NCBI GenBank assembly: GCA_943370385.1
Contig: CALRQT020000015.1
Span: 24,338 to 88,337, forward strand
Direction of reading: 5' to 3'
DNA: 64,000 nucleotides
Source of the DNA: BAIKAL-G1 sp943370385
Lineage (GTDB): Bacteria > Cyanobacteriota > Cyanobacteriia > PCC-6307 > Cyanobiaceae
How positions within the stretch are numbered: position 1 is the stretch's first letter; every line of letters begins with the position of its first letter. Below are positions 1 through 8,221 of the stretch, piece after piece. Under the pieces are notes generated by a model, which saw only the letters and a program-made list of their open reading frames with translations, did not search any database and was not told the origin of the DNA. Position numbers and translations under genes: made by a program.

Positions 1-1478
1 TGGAGGAATTGCGCACCAGGAGGCCCCTGGTGTCGGCGGCAGCCCGCTGGAGTGCGGCCACAACCGAAACCCTCGATGTGTTCCGCCTGCTGCAGCGCCT
101 GCAGCAGGAATTCGGCTCGCGCATCTGCCGCACCTACATCATCTCGATGAACCACACGGTCTCCGACCTGCTGGAGGTGCTGCTGCTCGCCAAAGAAGCC
201 GGTCTGGTGGATCCCAAGACCCAGCACTCCAACCTGCTGGTGGTGCCCCTGTTTGAAACCGTTGAGGATCTGCAGGGTGCCCCGGCCGTGATGGAGCGCC
301 TGTTCAACGAACCCTTCTATCGCCAGCTCCTGGCCAGCAGCAATGGGGCCGGCCAGCCCCTGCAGGAGTTAATGCTCGGTTATTCCGACAGCAACAAGGA
401 TTCCGGCTTCCTCTCGAGCAACTGGGAGATCCACCGGGCCCAGATTGCCCTGCAGCAGCTGGCGATCGACCATGGCGTAGCCCTCCGCATCTTCCATGGC
501 CGCGGGGGCTCGGTTGGTCGGGGCGGCGGCCCGGCCTACCAGGCAATCCTGGCCCAACCCAGCGGCACCCTCAATGGCCGCATCAAGATCACCGAGCAGG
601 GGGAAGTGCTCGCCTCGAAGTATTCCCTGCCGGAGCTGGCGCTCTACAACCTGGAAACCGTCACCACGGCGGTGTTGCAGAACAGCCTGGTCACCAGCCA
701 TGTGGACGACACCCCCAGCTGGAACGAGCTGATGGTGCGGCTGGCGGCCCGCTCCCGCCAGCACTACCGCAGCCTGGTGCACGACAACCCCGACCTGGTG
801 GCGTTCTTCCAGCAGGTCACCCCAATCGAAGAAATCAGCAAGCTGCAGATCTCCAGCCGGCCGGCCCGGCGCAAGAGTGGCGCGAAGGATCTCTCGAGCC
901 TGCGGGCGATCCCCTGGGTGTTCGGCTGGACCCAGAGCCGCTTCCTGTTGCCCAGTTGGTTTGGCGTGGGGGCCGCCCTCCAGGAGGAACTGGACCGGGA
1001 TCCGGAGCAATTGGAGCTGTTGCAGCGGCTCTACCAGCGCTGGCCCTTCTTCCGCATGCTGATCTCCAAGGTGGAGATGACCCTCTCGAAGGTGGATCTC
1101 GACCTGGCCCACCACTATGTGCAGGCCCTGGGGCGGCCCAGCCACCGGGAGTCGTTTGAAGCGATCTTCCAGGTGATTGCGTCCGAATTTGTCCTCACCC
1201 GCGACCTGGTGCTCAAGATCAGTGGCCACGGGCGCCTGCTCGATGGCGACCCGGGCCTGCAGCTGTCGGTGGATCTGCGCAACCGCACGATCATTCCCCT
1301 GGGCTTCCTGCAGGTGGCCCTGCTGCGGCGCCTGCGCGACCAGAACCGCCAGCCCCCCATGAGCGAAGCCAGCAGCGACAGCGGCGACGATGGCCGCACC
1401 TATAGCCGCAGCGAACTGCTGCGGGGCGCCCTGCTCACCATCAACGGCATCGCCGCCGGCATGCGCAATACCGGTTGA
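1..1478 (+). CDS. ppc: Phosphoenolpyruvate carboxylase, C-terminal part (5' truncated by window)
   Basis: PEP carboxylase adds bicarbonate to phosphoenolpyruvate to make oxaloacetate, the cytosolic anaplerotic reaction. The reading frame is open at the left edge, so the start and roughly the first half of the usual ~1000-residue protein lie outside the window. Visible family marks are the FGSRICRTYIISMNH stretch, the GYSDSNKDSG segment, the glycine-rich loop FHGRGGSVGRGGGP and the C-terminal end NGIAAGMRNTG, close to the classic QNTG tail. The stop codon overlaps the proposed TTG start of the next gene by four bases (TTGA), which suggests translational coupling. Identification is secure. Confidence 0.97.
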   Translation, partial: EELRTRRPLVSAAARWSAATTETLDVFRLLQRLQQEFGSRICRTYIISMNHTVSDLLEVLLLAKEAGLVDPKTQHSNLLVVPLFETVEDLQGAPAVMERLFNEPFYRQLLASSNGAGQPLQELMLGYSDSNKDSGFLSSNWEIHRAQIALQQLAIDHGVALRIFHGRGGSVGRGGGPAYQAILAQPSGTLNGRIKITEQGEVLASKYSLPELALYNLETVTTAVLQNSLVTSHVDDTPSWNELMVRLAARSRQHYRSLVHDNPDLVAFFQQVTPIEEISKLQISSRPARRKSGAKDLSSLRAIPWVFGWTQSRFLLPSWFGVGAALQEELDRDPEQLELLQRLYQRWPFFRMLISKVEMTLSKVDLDLAHHYVQALGRPSHRESFEAIFQVIASEFVLTRDLVLKISGHGRLLDGDPGLQLSVDLRNRTIIPLGFLQVALLRRLRDQNRQPPMSEASSDSGDDGRTYSRSELLRGALLTINGIAAGMRNTG

Positions 1479-1951
1479 AGACCATCCAATCCCTCTTGAT
1501 CCCCTTCCGCAACCAACCCAGTCCGCCCGCCCTGCCCGAGGGCTACGGCCTGGAGAGCGGCGATCCCCTGGCTACCGCCGACTTGCAGGGGCTGCTGCTG
1601 GCCTGTGGCGATCCCCCGCGCCAGTCCGAGCGGCTGGTCCTAGCCCTCAAGCGCAGCATCTGGCACCTGAGCGTGCGCAATCCAGCTGGCGAGTTGGTGG
1701 GGTTCGTGCGCGCCACCAGTGATCTGGCCCTCAATGCCAATCTCTGGAACCTCAGCGGCCATCCCGGCGATCCCCACCGGGACCAGGTGGTGCTGGTGCT
1801 AGTGCACACGGCCCTCAACCGGCTGCGGCGGGAGCTGCCCGGTTGCAGCATCTCCCTATCAGCCCCGCCCGAAGCGGTCAAAGCCCTGGCCCAACAGGGA
1901 TTTGTTGTGGATCCCGGTGGCATCCGGGCCATGGGATTGGGCCTTAGCTAG
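1475..1951 (+). CDS. Putative GNAT-family acetyltransferase downstream of ppc
   Basis: A 158-residue protein whose TTG start overlaps the ppc stop as TTGA. The pattern L-K-R-S-I-W-H-L-S-V-R followed by G-E-L-V-G-F-V-R-A-T-S-D fits the beta2-beta3-beta4 core of GNAT N-acetyltransferases, and the later H-T-A-L-N-R-L region fits the acetyl-CoA-binding helix. The acceptor substrate cannot be read from the sequence. The position directly after ppc, with overlapping codons, argues that both are made from one mRNA. A typical R/Q-x-x-G-x-G/A loop is not obvious, so the family call is moderate. Confidence 0.6.
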   Translation: MKTIQSLLIPFRNQPSPPALPEGYGLESGDPLATADLQGLLLACGDPPRQSERLVLALKRSIWHLSVRNPAGELVGFVRATSDLALNANLWNLSGHPGDPHRDQVVLVLVHTALNRLRRELPGCSISLSAPPEAVKALAQQGFVVDPGGIRAMGLGLS

Positions 1952-2043
1952 GACCGCCTTGGTTGGGAAGAACTGGATGGGGAAGGCCTGGTTGGCAGTC
2001 CCCTCCTCGTTTTACCGCCTCGATTTCCCAGCCTGTGATGTAA

Positions 2044-2117
2044 CGAGCATGGAGGGACTCGAACCCCCGACATTCAGAACCGGAATCTGACGCTCTATCC
2101 AACTGAGCTACATGCCC
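2044..2117 (-). tRNA. tRNA-Arg (CCG)
   Basis: The minus strand folds as a complete 74-base cloverleaf. The acceptor stem GGGCATG pairs with CATGCTC (one G-U). The anticodon stem TCAGA/TCTGA encloses loop TTCCGGT, giving anticodon CCG. The T-arm has the usual GGTTCGAGTCC pattern. CCA is not encoded. It is transcribed away from recF, whose 5' end lies just upstream on the other strand. Confidence 0.95.
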
Positions 2118-2203
2118 ATGCAGGGGCCCAAGGCTCTGCACAGCACGGCAGGCCTGGGGCCAAGCCGTTGGACTTACCTTAAACCGCAGACGGCCCCAGA
2201 CCC

Positions 2204-3355
2204 ATTCGGCTGCATCGCCTGGAGCTGCACCACTTCCGCAACTACGGGCAACTGAGCCTGGCGATCGAGGCGCCGCGGCTGCTCGTGATCGGCAGCAATG
2301 GCGAGGGCAAATCCAACCTGCTCGAGGCGGTGGAACTGCTTGGCAGCCTGCGCTCCCACCGCTGCAGCAGCGACCGGGACCTGATCCAGCAGGGGCAGCC
2401 CACGGCCCTGGTGCGGGCCCTCTGTGGTGGTGGCGGCGGGGACGGAGGCGACGCCGGGGCGGGGGCCAGCCAGGCCGATGGGCTCGAACTGGAACTGCGG
2501 CGCCAGGGGGGGCGCCAGGCACGCCGCAACGGCAAGCTGCTAGAGCGCCAACTGGACCTGGTCGGTCCCCTGCGCTGCGTGGGCTTCAGCGCCCTGGATC
2601 TGGACCTGGTGCGGGGGGAACCGGCCCTGCGGCGCCAATGGCTCGACCGGGTCGTGCTGCAACTGGAGCCGGTCTACGCCGAACTGCTCAGCCGTTATGG
2701 CCGCCTGCTGCGCCAACGGGCCCAGCTGCTGCGCCGCGGCCTCGGTGGCGCCCACTTAGGCGAGCTGCTCGACGCCTTTGACCAGCAGATGGCCTTGATC
2801 GGCACGCGCCTGCACCGGCGGCGGCGGCGGGCCCTGCTGCGGCTCGAACCCCTGGCGGCCGCCTGGCAACGGCACCTCAGCGGCGGCAACGAACAACTGC
2901 TGTTGCACTACCAACCCGGCACGCTGCTGGAGGGGGAGGAGGCCGAAGCCCCCTGGCGGGAGGCCCTGGCCTGGCAACTGCGCCAGCAACGGGACAGCGA
3001 GCTGCGGCTGGGCCAATGCGGCGTGGGTCCCCACCGGGACGAAATCCAGCTGCAGCTGGGCGGCCAGCCGGCCCGGCGCTATGGCTCCGCCGGCCAGCAG
3101 CGCAGCCTGGTGTTGGCCCTGAAACTGGCGGAGCTCGAACTGGTGCGCCAACTCTGGGGCGAACCGCCCCTGCTGCTGCTCGATGACGTGCTGGCCGAAC
3201 TCGATCCCACCCGCCAGCAGCTGCTGCTGGAGGCGGTCGGCCAGGGGGAGGGCTACCAATGCCTGGTCAGCGCCACCCACCTGGGCAGCTTCAGCGATGA
3301 CTGGTCCAAGACATCCCAAGTGGTTCGGGTCCAGAGGGGGTTAATCAGTGCTTAA
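2204..3355 (+). CDS. recF: DNA replication/repair protein RecF, apparent ATT start
   Basis: RecF is an SMC-like ATPase that helps load RecA at gapped DNA. Walker A is GSNGEGKSN. The signature region is YGSAGQQRSLVLALKLAELE. Walker B is LLLLDDVLAELDP. The conserved N-terminus RLHRLELHHFRNY is encoded from 2207 onward, but the frame has no ATG, GTG or TTG between the stop at 2180-2182 and GTG 2285. A start at 2285 would remove the first beta strands. ATT at 2204 aligns exactly where homologues have their initiator Met, so I use it. The product is about 383 residues. A sequencing error or another start cannot be excluded. Confidence 0.88.
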   Translation: MRLHRLELHHFRNYGQLSLAIEAPRLLVIGSNGEGKSNLLEAVELLGSLRSHRCSSDRDLIQQGQPTALVRALCGGGGGDGGDAGAGASQADGLELELRRQGGRQARRNGKLLERQLDLVGPLRCVGFSALDLDLVRGEPALRRQWLDRVVLQLEPVYAELLSRYGRLLRQRAQLLRRGLGGAHLGELLDAFDQQMALIGTRLHRRRRRALLRLEPLAAAWQRHLSGGNEQLLLHYQPGTLLEGEEAEAPWREALAWQLRQQRDSELRLGQCGVGPHRDEIQLQLGGQPARRYGSAGQQRSLVLALKLAELELVRQLWGEPPLLLLDDVLAELDPTRQQLLLEAVGQGEGYQCLVSATHLGSFSDDWSKTSQVVRVQRGLISA

Positions 3356-3381
3356 GATGGGATGCTGTCTGACTGGATTCG

Positions 3382-3876
3382 ATGACCCAGGCCTGCCTCC
3401 ACCCCAACCCGGGATGGACCGGAGCTGCGAGCCCCTTCTCCCCAAGCCCCAATTCCAACCTCAGTGCCACCGACATGGTGGGCAAACACTGCATTCTCGA
3501 GCTTTATAATTGCGATCCCGCAAAGCTCGATGACGAAGCCTTTCTCAGGACCGCCATCACGACAGCAGCGAAGCGTGCTGGCGCCACTCTCCTGAACTTG
3601 ATTACCCACCGGTTTGAACCGCAGGGTGTCACGGGGTTGGCCCTTTTGGCCGAATCCCATATCTCGATTCACACCTGGCCCGAATCGGGCTACGCCGCGG
3701 TGGATGTGTTCACCTGTGGGGACCACACCATGCCGGAGCGCGCCTGCGCCGTGTTGAGCGAAGAACTCAACGCCGCCCGCTTCAAGTTGAAGAGTTTCCT
3801 GCGGGAAACCCCCAGCGAAGTGGCCGGTGCCGACCGTGCTCCCGTGGCAGCGGTGGCCGCTGCCGGGCTCAACTGA
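3382..3876 (+). CDS. speD: S-adenosylmethionine decarboxylase proenzyme
   Basis: A pyruvoyl-dependent enzyme that makes decarboxylated SAM, the aminopropyl donor for spermidine synthesis. The self-cleavage and active-site region LLAESHISIHTWPESGYAAVDVFTCGDH is nearly complete; cleavage at the Ser before HIS creates the pyruvoyl group. The family body begins at MVGKHCILELYNC, so the true start may be ATG 3475 (133 residues) rather than 3382 (164 residues). The extra 31 residues are low-complexity and proline/serine rich. It follows recF by 26 bases in the same direction and ends at a strong terminator. Confidence 0.93.
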   Translation: MTQACLHPNPGWTGAASPFSPSPNSNLSATDMVGKHCILELYNCDPAKLDDEAFLRTAITTAAKRAGATLLNLITHRFEPQGVTGLALLAESHISIHTWPESGYAAVDVFTCGDHTMPERACAVLSEELNAARFKLKSFLRETPSEVAGADRAPVAAVAAAGLN

Positions 3877-3904
3877 CGTCAAGGCAGCTCAAACGATCCG
3901 ACCT

Positions 3905-3926
3905 AGGGGCCCCAGGGCCCCTTTTT
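3905..3926 (+). terminator. Intrinsic terminator after speD
   Basis: A perfect 8-bp stem (AGGGGCCC / GGGCCCCT) with a two-base loop is followed by a short T run. It lies 29 bases after the speD stop and faces the convergent larE gene. Confidence 0.75.
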
Positions 3927-4056
3927 GGTAGGCGCCTGTTTTGGGAGCACCAGGTTTAAGGGCACCTCGGGGGCAGGCGCCAGATTGGGGGGCACCACCG
4001 GGGCCCAGTCACCCAAAAGCAGCCCGCTCAAGAGACAGCAAACGCCGCAATCGCGC

Positions 4057-4983
4057 TCAAGCCAGGGGAGCCTGGGCCTCCCGGCGGCTGGCCGCCTCGA
4101 GGTGGTCGCGGTTGAGCTTGCCGCTCACCAATCCCTCCAGATCCAGGCTCACGGCGCTGAAGCCCAGCTGGCGGAAGGCCGCCACCAGGGGCTCGCGGGC
4201 CCCATCGGCCAGCAGGCCGGCGATCAGGGACGCCGGCACCTCAATCCGGGCCGCCTCCCCCTGGCTGCGCACCCGCACCTCCGGCAGGCCCTGGGCCCGT
4301 AGCCAGTCCTCGGCAGCGGCCACCCGCTGCAGCCTGGTGGCCGAAATCGGCTCGCCATAGGGGAAACGGGAGGCCAGGCAGGGCTGGGCCGGCTTATCCC
4401 ACCAGGGAAAGCCCAGGGCCCGGGAGATCGCCCGCACCGCCGCCTTGTCGATGCCCAGCTCCGCCAAGGGCGAGACCACGCCCCGCTCCTGGGCTGCCCG
4501 CAGCCCCGGGCGGTGGTCCCCCAGGTCGTCGAGGTTGACGCCATCCAGCACCGTGGGCGCCAGCGGTTCGCCGGCCTGCTCACCCCAGGCCGCCTCGGCA
4601 AGCCCGACCCGTTCCGCCTCTGCCAGGGCGGCGAGCAAGCCATGCAGTTCCTTTTTGCAGGCGTAGCAACGGTCGATGGGGTTGCTGGCGTAGGCCGGAT
4701 CCTGCAGCTCGGCGGTGGCGATCTCGCGGTGGACCAGGCCCAGCCAGGCGGCCTGCAGCTGGGCCTCGCTGCGCAGATGGGGGGCCAGGGCGGGGGAGAT
4801 GCCAGTCACGGCCACGGCCCGCTCGCCCAGCTGCTCGGCGGCGATCGCCGCCACCAGGGCGCTGTCCACCCCGCCGGAATAGGCCACCAGCACCTGGCGA
4901 TAGCTGGCGATGCGTTCGCGCAGGGCCGCCAGCGCCAGCTGCTGGGCAGGAGCCAGCGTCTCCACTTGGCGGTGGCCGTTCAT
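4057..4983 (-). CDS. larE: LarE-family ATP-dependent sulfur transferase
   Basis: LarE acts in the cytosol on the pyridinium bis-carboxylate precursor of the nickel-pincer cofactor, adenylating it and inserting sulfur. The 308-residue protein has the PP-loop YSGGVDS (residues ~35-41), the pair CYACK (Cys106, Cys109), the DGVNLDDLGDHRPGL motif and PCLASRFPYG (Cys202). Single-cysteine LarE proteins sacrifice the CLAS cysteine as sulfur donor. Three conserved cysteines, as here, are found in LarE types that hold an Fe-S cluster; which mode applies is inference. No larB, larC or lactate racemase gene lies nearby, so the physiological target is unknown. It converges on speD. Confidence 0.88.
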   Translation of the reverse strand: MNGHRQVETLAPAQQLALAALRERIASYRQVLVAYSGGVDSALVAAIAAEQLGERAVAVTGISPALAPHLRSEAQLQAAWLGLVHREIATAELQDPAYASNPIDRCYACKKELHGLLAALAEAERVGLAEAAWGEQAGEPLAPTVLDGVNLDDLGDHRPGLRAAQERGVVSPLAELGIDKAAVRAISRALGFPWWDKPAQPCLASRFPYGEPISATRLQRVAAAEDWLRAQGLPEVRVRSQGEAARIEVPASLIAGLLADGAREPLVAAFRQLGFSAVSLDLEGLVSGKLNRDHLEAASRREAQAPLA

Positions 4984-5061
4984 GGCGTCGGTGCCCCCCA
5001 GGGCCGTCGTTAGGATTCAACGGTATGAGGCCTGGCCATGGCCCTGTAGGGCAGCACCTCC

Positions 5062-6273
5062 GTGACAGGCATCGCCAACCGCCGTTCCAGCAGCAGTTCC
5101 ACCGCCGGCAGCTCCCGGGGTATCGGCATCCGCACCGCCGCAGACGCCAGTGAGCGCAGCCATGGCCAGCTGCACGTCTATGACGGCGACGGCAAGGGCA
5201 AGAGCCAGGCCGCCCTGGGGGTGGTGCTGCGCACGATCGGCCTGGGGATCTGCGAACAGAAACGCACCCGCGTGCTGCTGCTGCGCTTCCTAAAAGGTCC
5301 CGGCCGCTCCTACGACGAGGACGCCGCCATCGAGGCCCTGCAGCAGGGCTTTCCCCACCTGATTGACCAGGTGCGCACCGGCCGCGGGGATTTCTTCACG
5401 GCCGACGAAGCCACCAAATTTGATCGTCAGGAGGCCCAGAGGGGCTGGGATATCGCCAAGGGAGCGATCGCCAGCGCCCTGTATTCGGTGGTGGTGCTGG
5501 ATGAACTGAGTCCGGTGCTGGACCTGGGCCTGCTCGACATCGCCGATGTGGTCCAGACCCTGGCCGCCAAGCCCGCCGGCATGGAAGTGATCGTCACCGG
5601 CCGGGGCGCCCCGCGCCAGCTGGTGCAGATCGCCGATCTCCACTCGGAAATGCGGGCCCACCGCCGCAAGGATCTCTGGCTCGACGAGGAGGGCTACCCG
5701 GACGGGGCCGCCAATCCGGGGCTCGATGGCATCGAGATCTACACCGGCGAAGGCAAGGGCAAATCCACCAGCGCCCTGGGCAAGGCCCTACAGGCAATCG
5801 GCCGCGGCATCAGCCAGGACAAGAGCCACCGGGTGCTGATCCTGCAATGGCTCAAAGGCGGCAGCGGCTACACCGAAGACGCCGCCATCGCCGCCCTACG
5901 GGAGAGCTATCCCCACCTGGTCGACCACCTGCGCTCCGGACGCGATGCGATCGTTTGGCGCGGCCAGCAGCAGCCGATCGACTACGTGGAAGCGGAGCGA
6001 GCCTGGGAGATCGCCCGGGCCGCGATCGCCAGTGGCCTCTACAAAACCGTGATCCTCGATGAGCTCAACCCCACCGTGGACCTGGAGCTGCTGCCGGTGG
6101 AGCCGATCGTGCAAACCCTGCTGCGCAAACCCTCCGAAACGGAGGTGATCATCACCGGCCGCTGCAAAAATCCGCCGGCCTACTTCGATCTAGCCAGCGT
6201 CCATTCCGAGATGGTCTGCCACAAGCACTACGCCGAACGGGGTGTGGACCTCAAGCGTGGCGTCGATTACTGA
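5062..6273 (+). CDS. Tandem CobO/BtuR-like cob(I)alamin adenosyltransferase-family protein
   Basis: A 403-residue protein made of two complete CobO-like P-loop domains in a row. The first (about residues 36-215) has DGDGKGKS and VVLDELSPVLDL. The second (about 225-400) has TGEGKGKS and VILDELNPTVDL. Each ends with an ITGR and HSEM segment. Single-domain CobO transfers adenosyl from ATP to corrinoids. Whether both halves here are active, or whether the protein adenosylates cobamide at all, is not shown by sequence. GTG start; the first ~33 residues are a serine-rich leader. It is divergent from larE (78-bp gap), and no cobalamin riboswitch is visible there. Confidence 0.85.
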   Translation: MTGIANRRSSSSSTAGSSRGIGIRTAADASERSHGQLHVYDGDGKGKSQAALGVVLRTIGLGICEQKRTRVLLLRFLKGPGRSYDEDAAIEALQQGFPHLIDQVRTGRGDFFTADEATKFDRQEAQRGWDIAKGAIASALYSVVVLDELSPVLDLGLLDIADVVQTLAAKPAGMEVIVTGRGAPRQLVQIADLHSEMRAHRRKDLWLDEEGYPDGAANPGLDGIEIYTGEGKGKSTSALGKALQAIGRGISQDKSHRVLILQWLKGGSGYTEDAAIAALRESYPHLVDHLRSGRDAIVWRGQQQPIDYVEAERAWEIARAAIASGLYKTVILDELNPTVDLELLPVEPIVQTLLRKPSETEVIITGRCKNPPAYFDLASVHSEMVCHKHYAERGVDLKRGVDY

Positions 6274-6385
6274 AGACCCAAGGGCAGCCCATCGCGCTCG
6301 ATCCATCGGGCGCCAACCCAATCCATCGCTGAACTGGGAAGGAACACGACCAGCCCGCACGGGCTAATCCTGTCCCTTGCCCACT

Positions 6386-7558
6386 TCAATAGCGCTGCAC
6401 GCTGGGATCCACCTCCTGGCTCCAGGCATCAATGCCGCCGGCCACGTTGATCCCATCGATGCCGGCGCGCTTGAGGGCAATCAGGGCCTTGGCGGAGCGC
6501 CCCCCCAGCTTGCAGTGGACGTAGAGCGTTTTGCCCGCCGCCAGCTGCTGAACACGCTCGATCGCGGTGCCGTTTTCAATGTGATCGAGGGGAATCAAAA
6601 TCGCCCCAGGGATCACGGCGATATCGGCCTCGGGCGGATTGCGCACGTCGATCAACACCAGCCCACTGGTGTCGCCATCGAGCAGGGTCTTGAGGGCGGT
6701 CACCGAGATGCTTTCAACCGAGCCGGCTTCCTCCTGGCCGGGGGCGGAGCCGCCGACGCCACAGAATTCCTGGTAATCGATCAGTTTCTCGATCACGGGC
6801 CGCTCGGGGTTGGGGCGCAATTTCAGTTCGCGGAACTTCATCGCCAGGGCATCAAACAGGAGCAGGCGGCCGCTCAAGGTGGTGCCGATGCCGGTGATGA
6901 TCTTGACGGCCTCGGTGGCCTGGATCACACCGATAATCCCGGGCAGCACCCCGACCACGCCGCCTTCGGCGCAGGAGGGCACCATGCCCGGCGGCGGCGG
7001 TTCGGGGAACAGGTCGCGGTAATTGGGACTCTCGCTGGTGAGGTTGAAGACCGTGGCCTGGCCCTCGAAGCGGAAGATTGAGCCATACACATTGGGCTTC
7101 CCCAGCAGCACGCAGGCGTCGTTCACCAGGTAGCGGGTGGGGAAGTTATCGGTGCCATCGCAGACAAGGTCGTAGCCGGCAATGATCTCGAGGGCGTTCT
7201 CGCTGGTGAGGGCGGTCTCGTAGAGATCCACCTGGCAGTGGGGGTTGATCTCCAGGATCCGGGCCTTGGCCGATTCGATCTTGGGTTTGCCAACCCAGCT
7301 GGTGCCGTGGATCACCTGGCGTTGCAGGTTGCTGTGGTCCACCACGTCGAAATCGACGATGCCCAGGCGCCCCACCCCGGCCGCAGCCAGGTAGAGCAGC
7401 AGCGGCGAGCCGAGGCCGCCGGTGCCAACGCAGAGCACCGAAGCCGCCTTGAGGCGCTTCTGGCCCTCCATGCCCACCTCGGGCAGGATCAGGTGCCGGG
7501 AGAAACGAGCCACCTCATCGGGGCTCAGGCTGATGCCACTGGTATCGGGGGGAAGCAT
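6386..7558 (-). CDS. moeB: Molybdopterin-synthase adenylyltransferase MoeB with rhodanese domain
   Basis: A 390-residue E1-like enzyme. The N-terminal ThiF/MoeB domain (about 1-270) has the nucleotide loop CVGTGGLGSP, the R-x-x-x-x-Q-R-Q-V-I-H segment and the conserved Cys in VPSCAEGGV. The C-terminal rhodanese domain (about 285-390) has the active-site loop HCKLGGRS. The family adenylates and thiolates the C-terminal glycine of MoaD- or ThiS-like proteins for molybdopterin, thiamine or sulfur metabolism. The CxxC zinc pairs of E. coli MoeB are not seen (one is N-Y-R-D here). A JAMM peptidase gene lies 131 bases upstream on the same strand. Confidence 0.93.
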   Translation of the reverse strand: MLPPDTSGISLSPDEVARFSRHLILPEVGMEGQKRLKAASVLCVGTGGLGSPLLLYLAAAGVGRLGIVDFDVVDHSNLQRQVIHGTSWVGKPKIESAKARILEINPHCQVDLYETALTSENALEIIAGYDLVCDGTDNFPTRYLVNDACVLLGKPNVYGSIFRFEGQATVFNLTSESPNYRDLFPEPPPPGMVPSCAEGGVVGVLPGIIGVIQATEAVKIITGIGTTLSGRLLLFDALAMKFRELKLRPNPERPVIEKLIDYQEFCGVGGSAPGQEEAGSVESISVTALKTLLDGDTSGLVLIDVRNPPEADIAVIPGAILIPLDHIENGTAIERVQQLAAGKTLYVHCKLGGRSAKALIALKRAGIDGINVAGGIDAWSQEVDPSVQRY

Positions 7559-7689
7559 GGACGGTTTCAGCTCCAGGTAACCACTCTCCCAAATGCCCGA
7601 ACCGGATCACGATCCGGGCGGCTCGATCCCAAGGGACGGGAACCTGCCCTAGCCCAGGTCCGCCATCCCGGCAGCGGCCATGGCGGGGA

Positions 7690-8181
7690 TTAGGACGCGA
7701 TCTCGATCGCCAAGGCCTGGGGCGCGGCCCCGTCCCCCGGCAGCCACCAGGCCCCCAGGCCCGCCAGGGGACCGGCAGGCTCACCAGCAGCCCCAGCCCC
7801 CGGCAGGCCCGACCGGATCACCATCAGGGTGGGGGCAACGGCCAGGGCCAGGTCGGTGGCGGAGGGCACCGCTGGGCTGGCCGGGTGGCTGTGGGCCGAG
7901 CCGAGCACCTGAACCCCCCGCTGCCGGGCCCAGCGTTGGGCCAGCAACTGCTCGCGGGGATCGAGCAGGAAACGCTGGCAACGTTCGCGTTTGGGCTCCC
8001 ATTTGTTCTGGCAGGGCCAGACCTCGCTTACTTGCAGCAGATGTCCCCCCGAGGCGTCGGGCAACTGCTGTCCAAGCAGCAAGGCACAGCCCTCCTCCGG
8101 GGCCGCCGCCGCGAGCACTCCCCCCAGGATCGTCAGCCAATCCAAATTGAGGCGCAAGAGCGCTGGCAATACAGGACTCAC
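7690..8181 (-). CDS. JAMM/MPN (M67) metallopeptidase
   Basis: A 163-residue Mov34/MPN protein. The zinc site follows the JAMM pattern: Glu29/30, then His97-Ser-His99-Pro, a Ser, and Asp110 exactly ten residues later (GSAHSHPASPAVPSATD). Bacterial members such as Mec+ cleave peptides from the C-terminus of ubiquitin-like sulfur carriers. It sits upstream of moeB on the same strand, and the JAMM plus E1-like pairing is a recognised gene neighbourhood of prokaryotic ubiquitin-like sulfur-transfer systems. No small ubiquitin-like protein is encoded beside it, so its substrate is unknown. Start is GTG. Confidence 0.85.
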   Translation of the reverse strand: MSPVLPALLRLNLDWLTILGGVLAAAAPEEGCALLLGQQLPDASGGHLLQVSEVWPCQNKWEPKRERCQRFLLDPREQLLAQRWARQRGVQVLGSAHSHPASPAVPSATDLALAVAPTLMVIRSGLPGAGAAGEPAGPLAGLGAWWLPGDGAAPQALAIEIAS

Positions 8182-8221
8182 CCCGATACCTTATGGGCAA
8201 TGAGTGTTAAGCACTGTTGAC

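Noticed and set aside
4984..5061. Cobalamin riboswitch ahead of the CobO-like gene
   Set aside because: The gap is only 78 bp, far shorter than the riboswitch, and no B12-box-like sequence is visible. The CbiG-CobJ gene has no leader at all.
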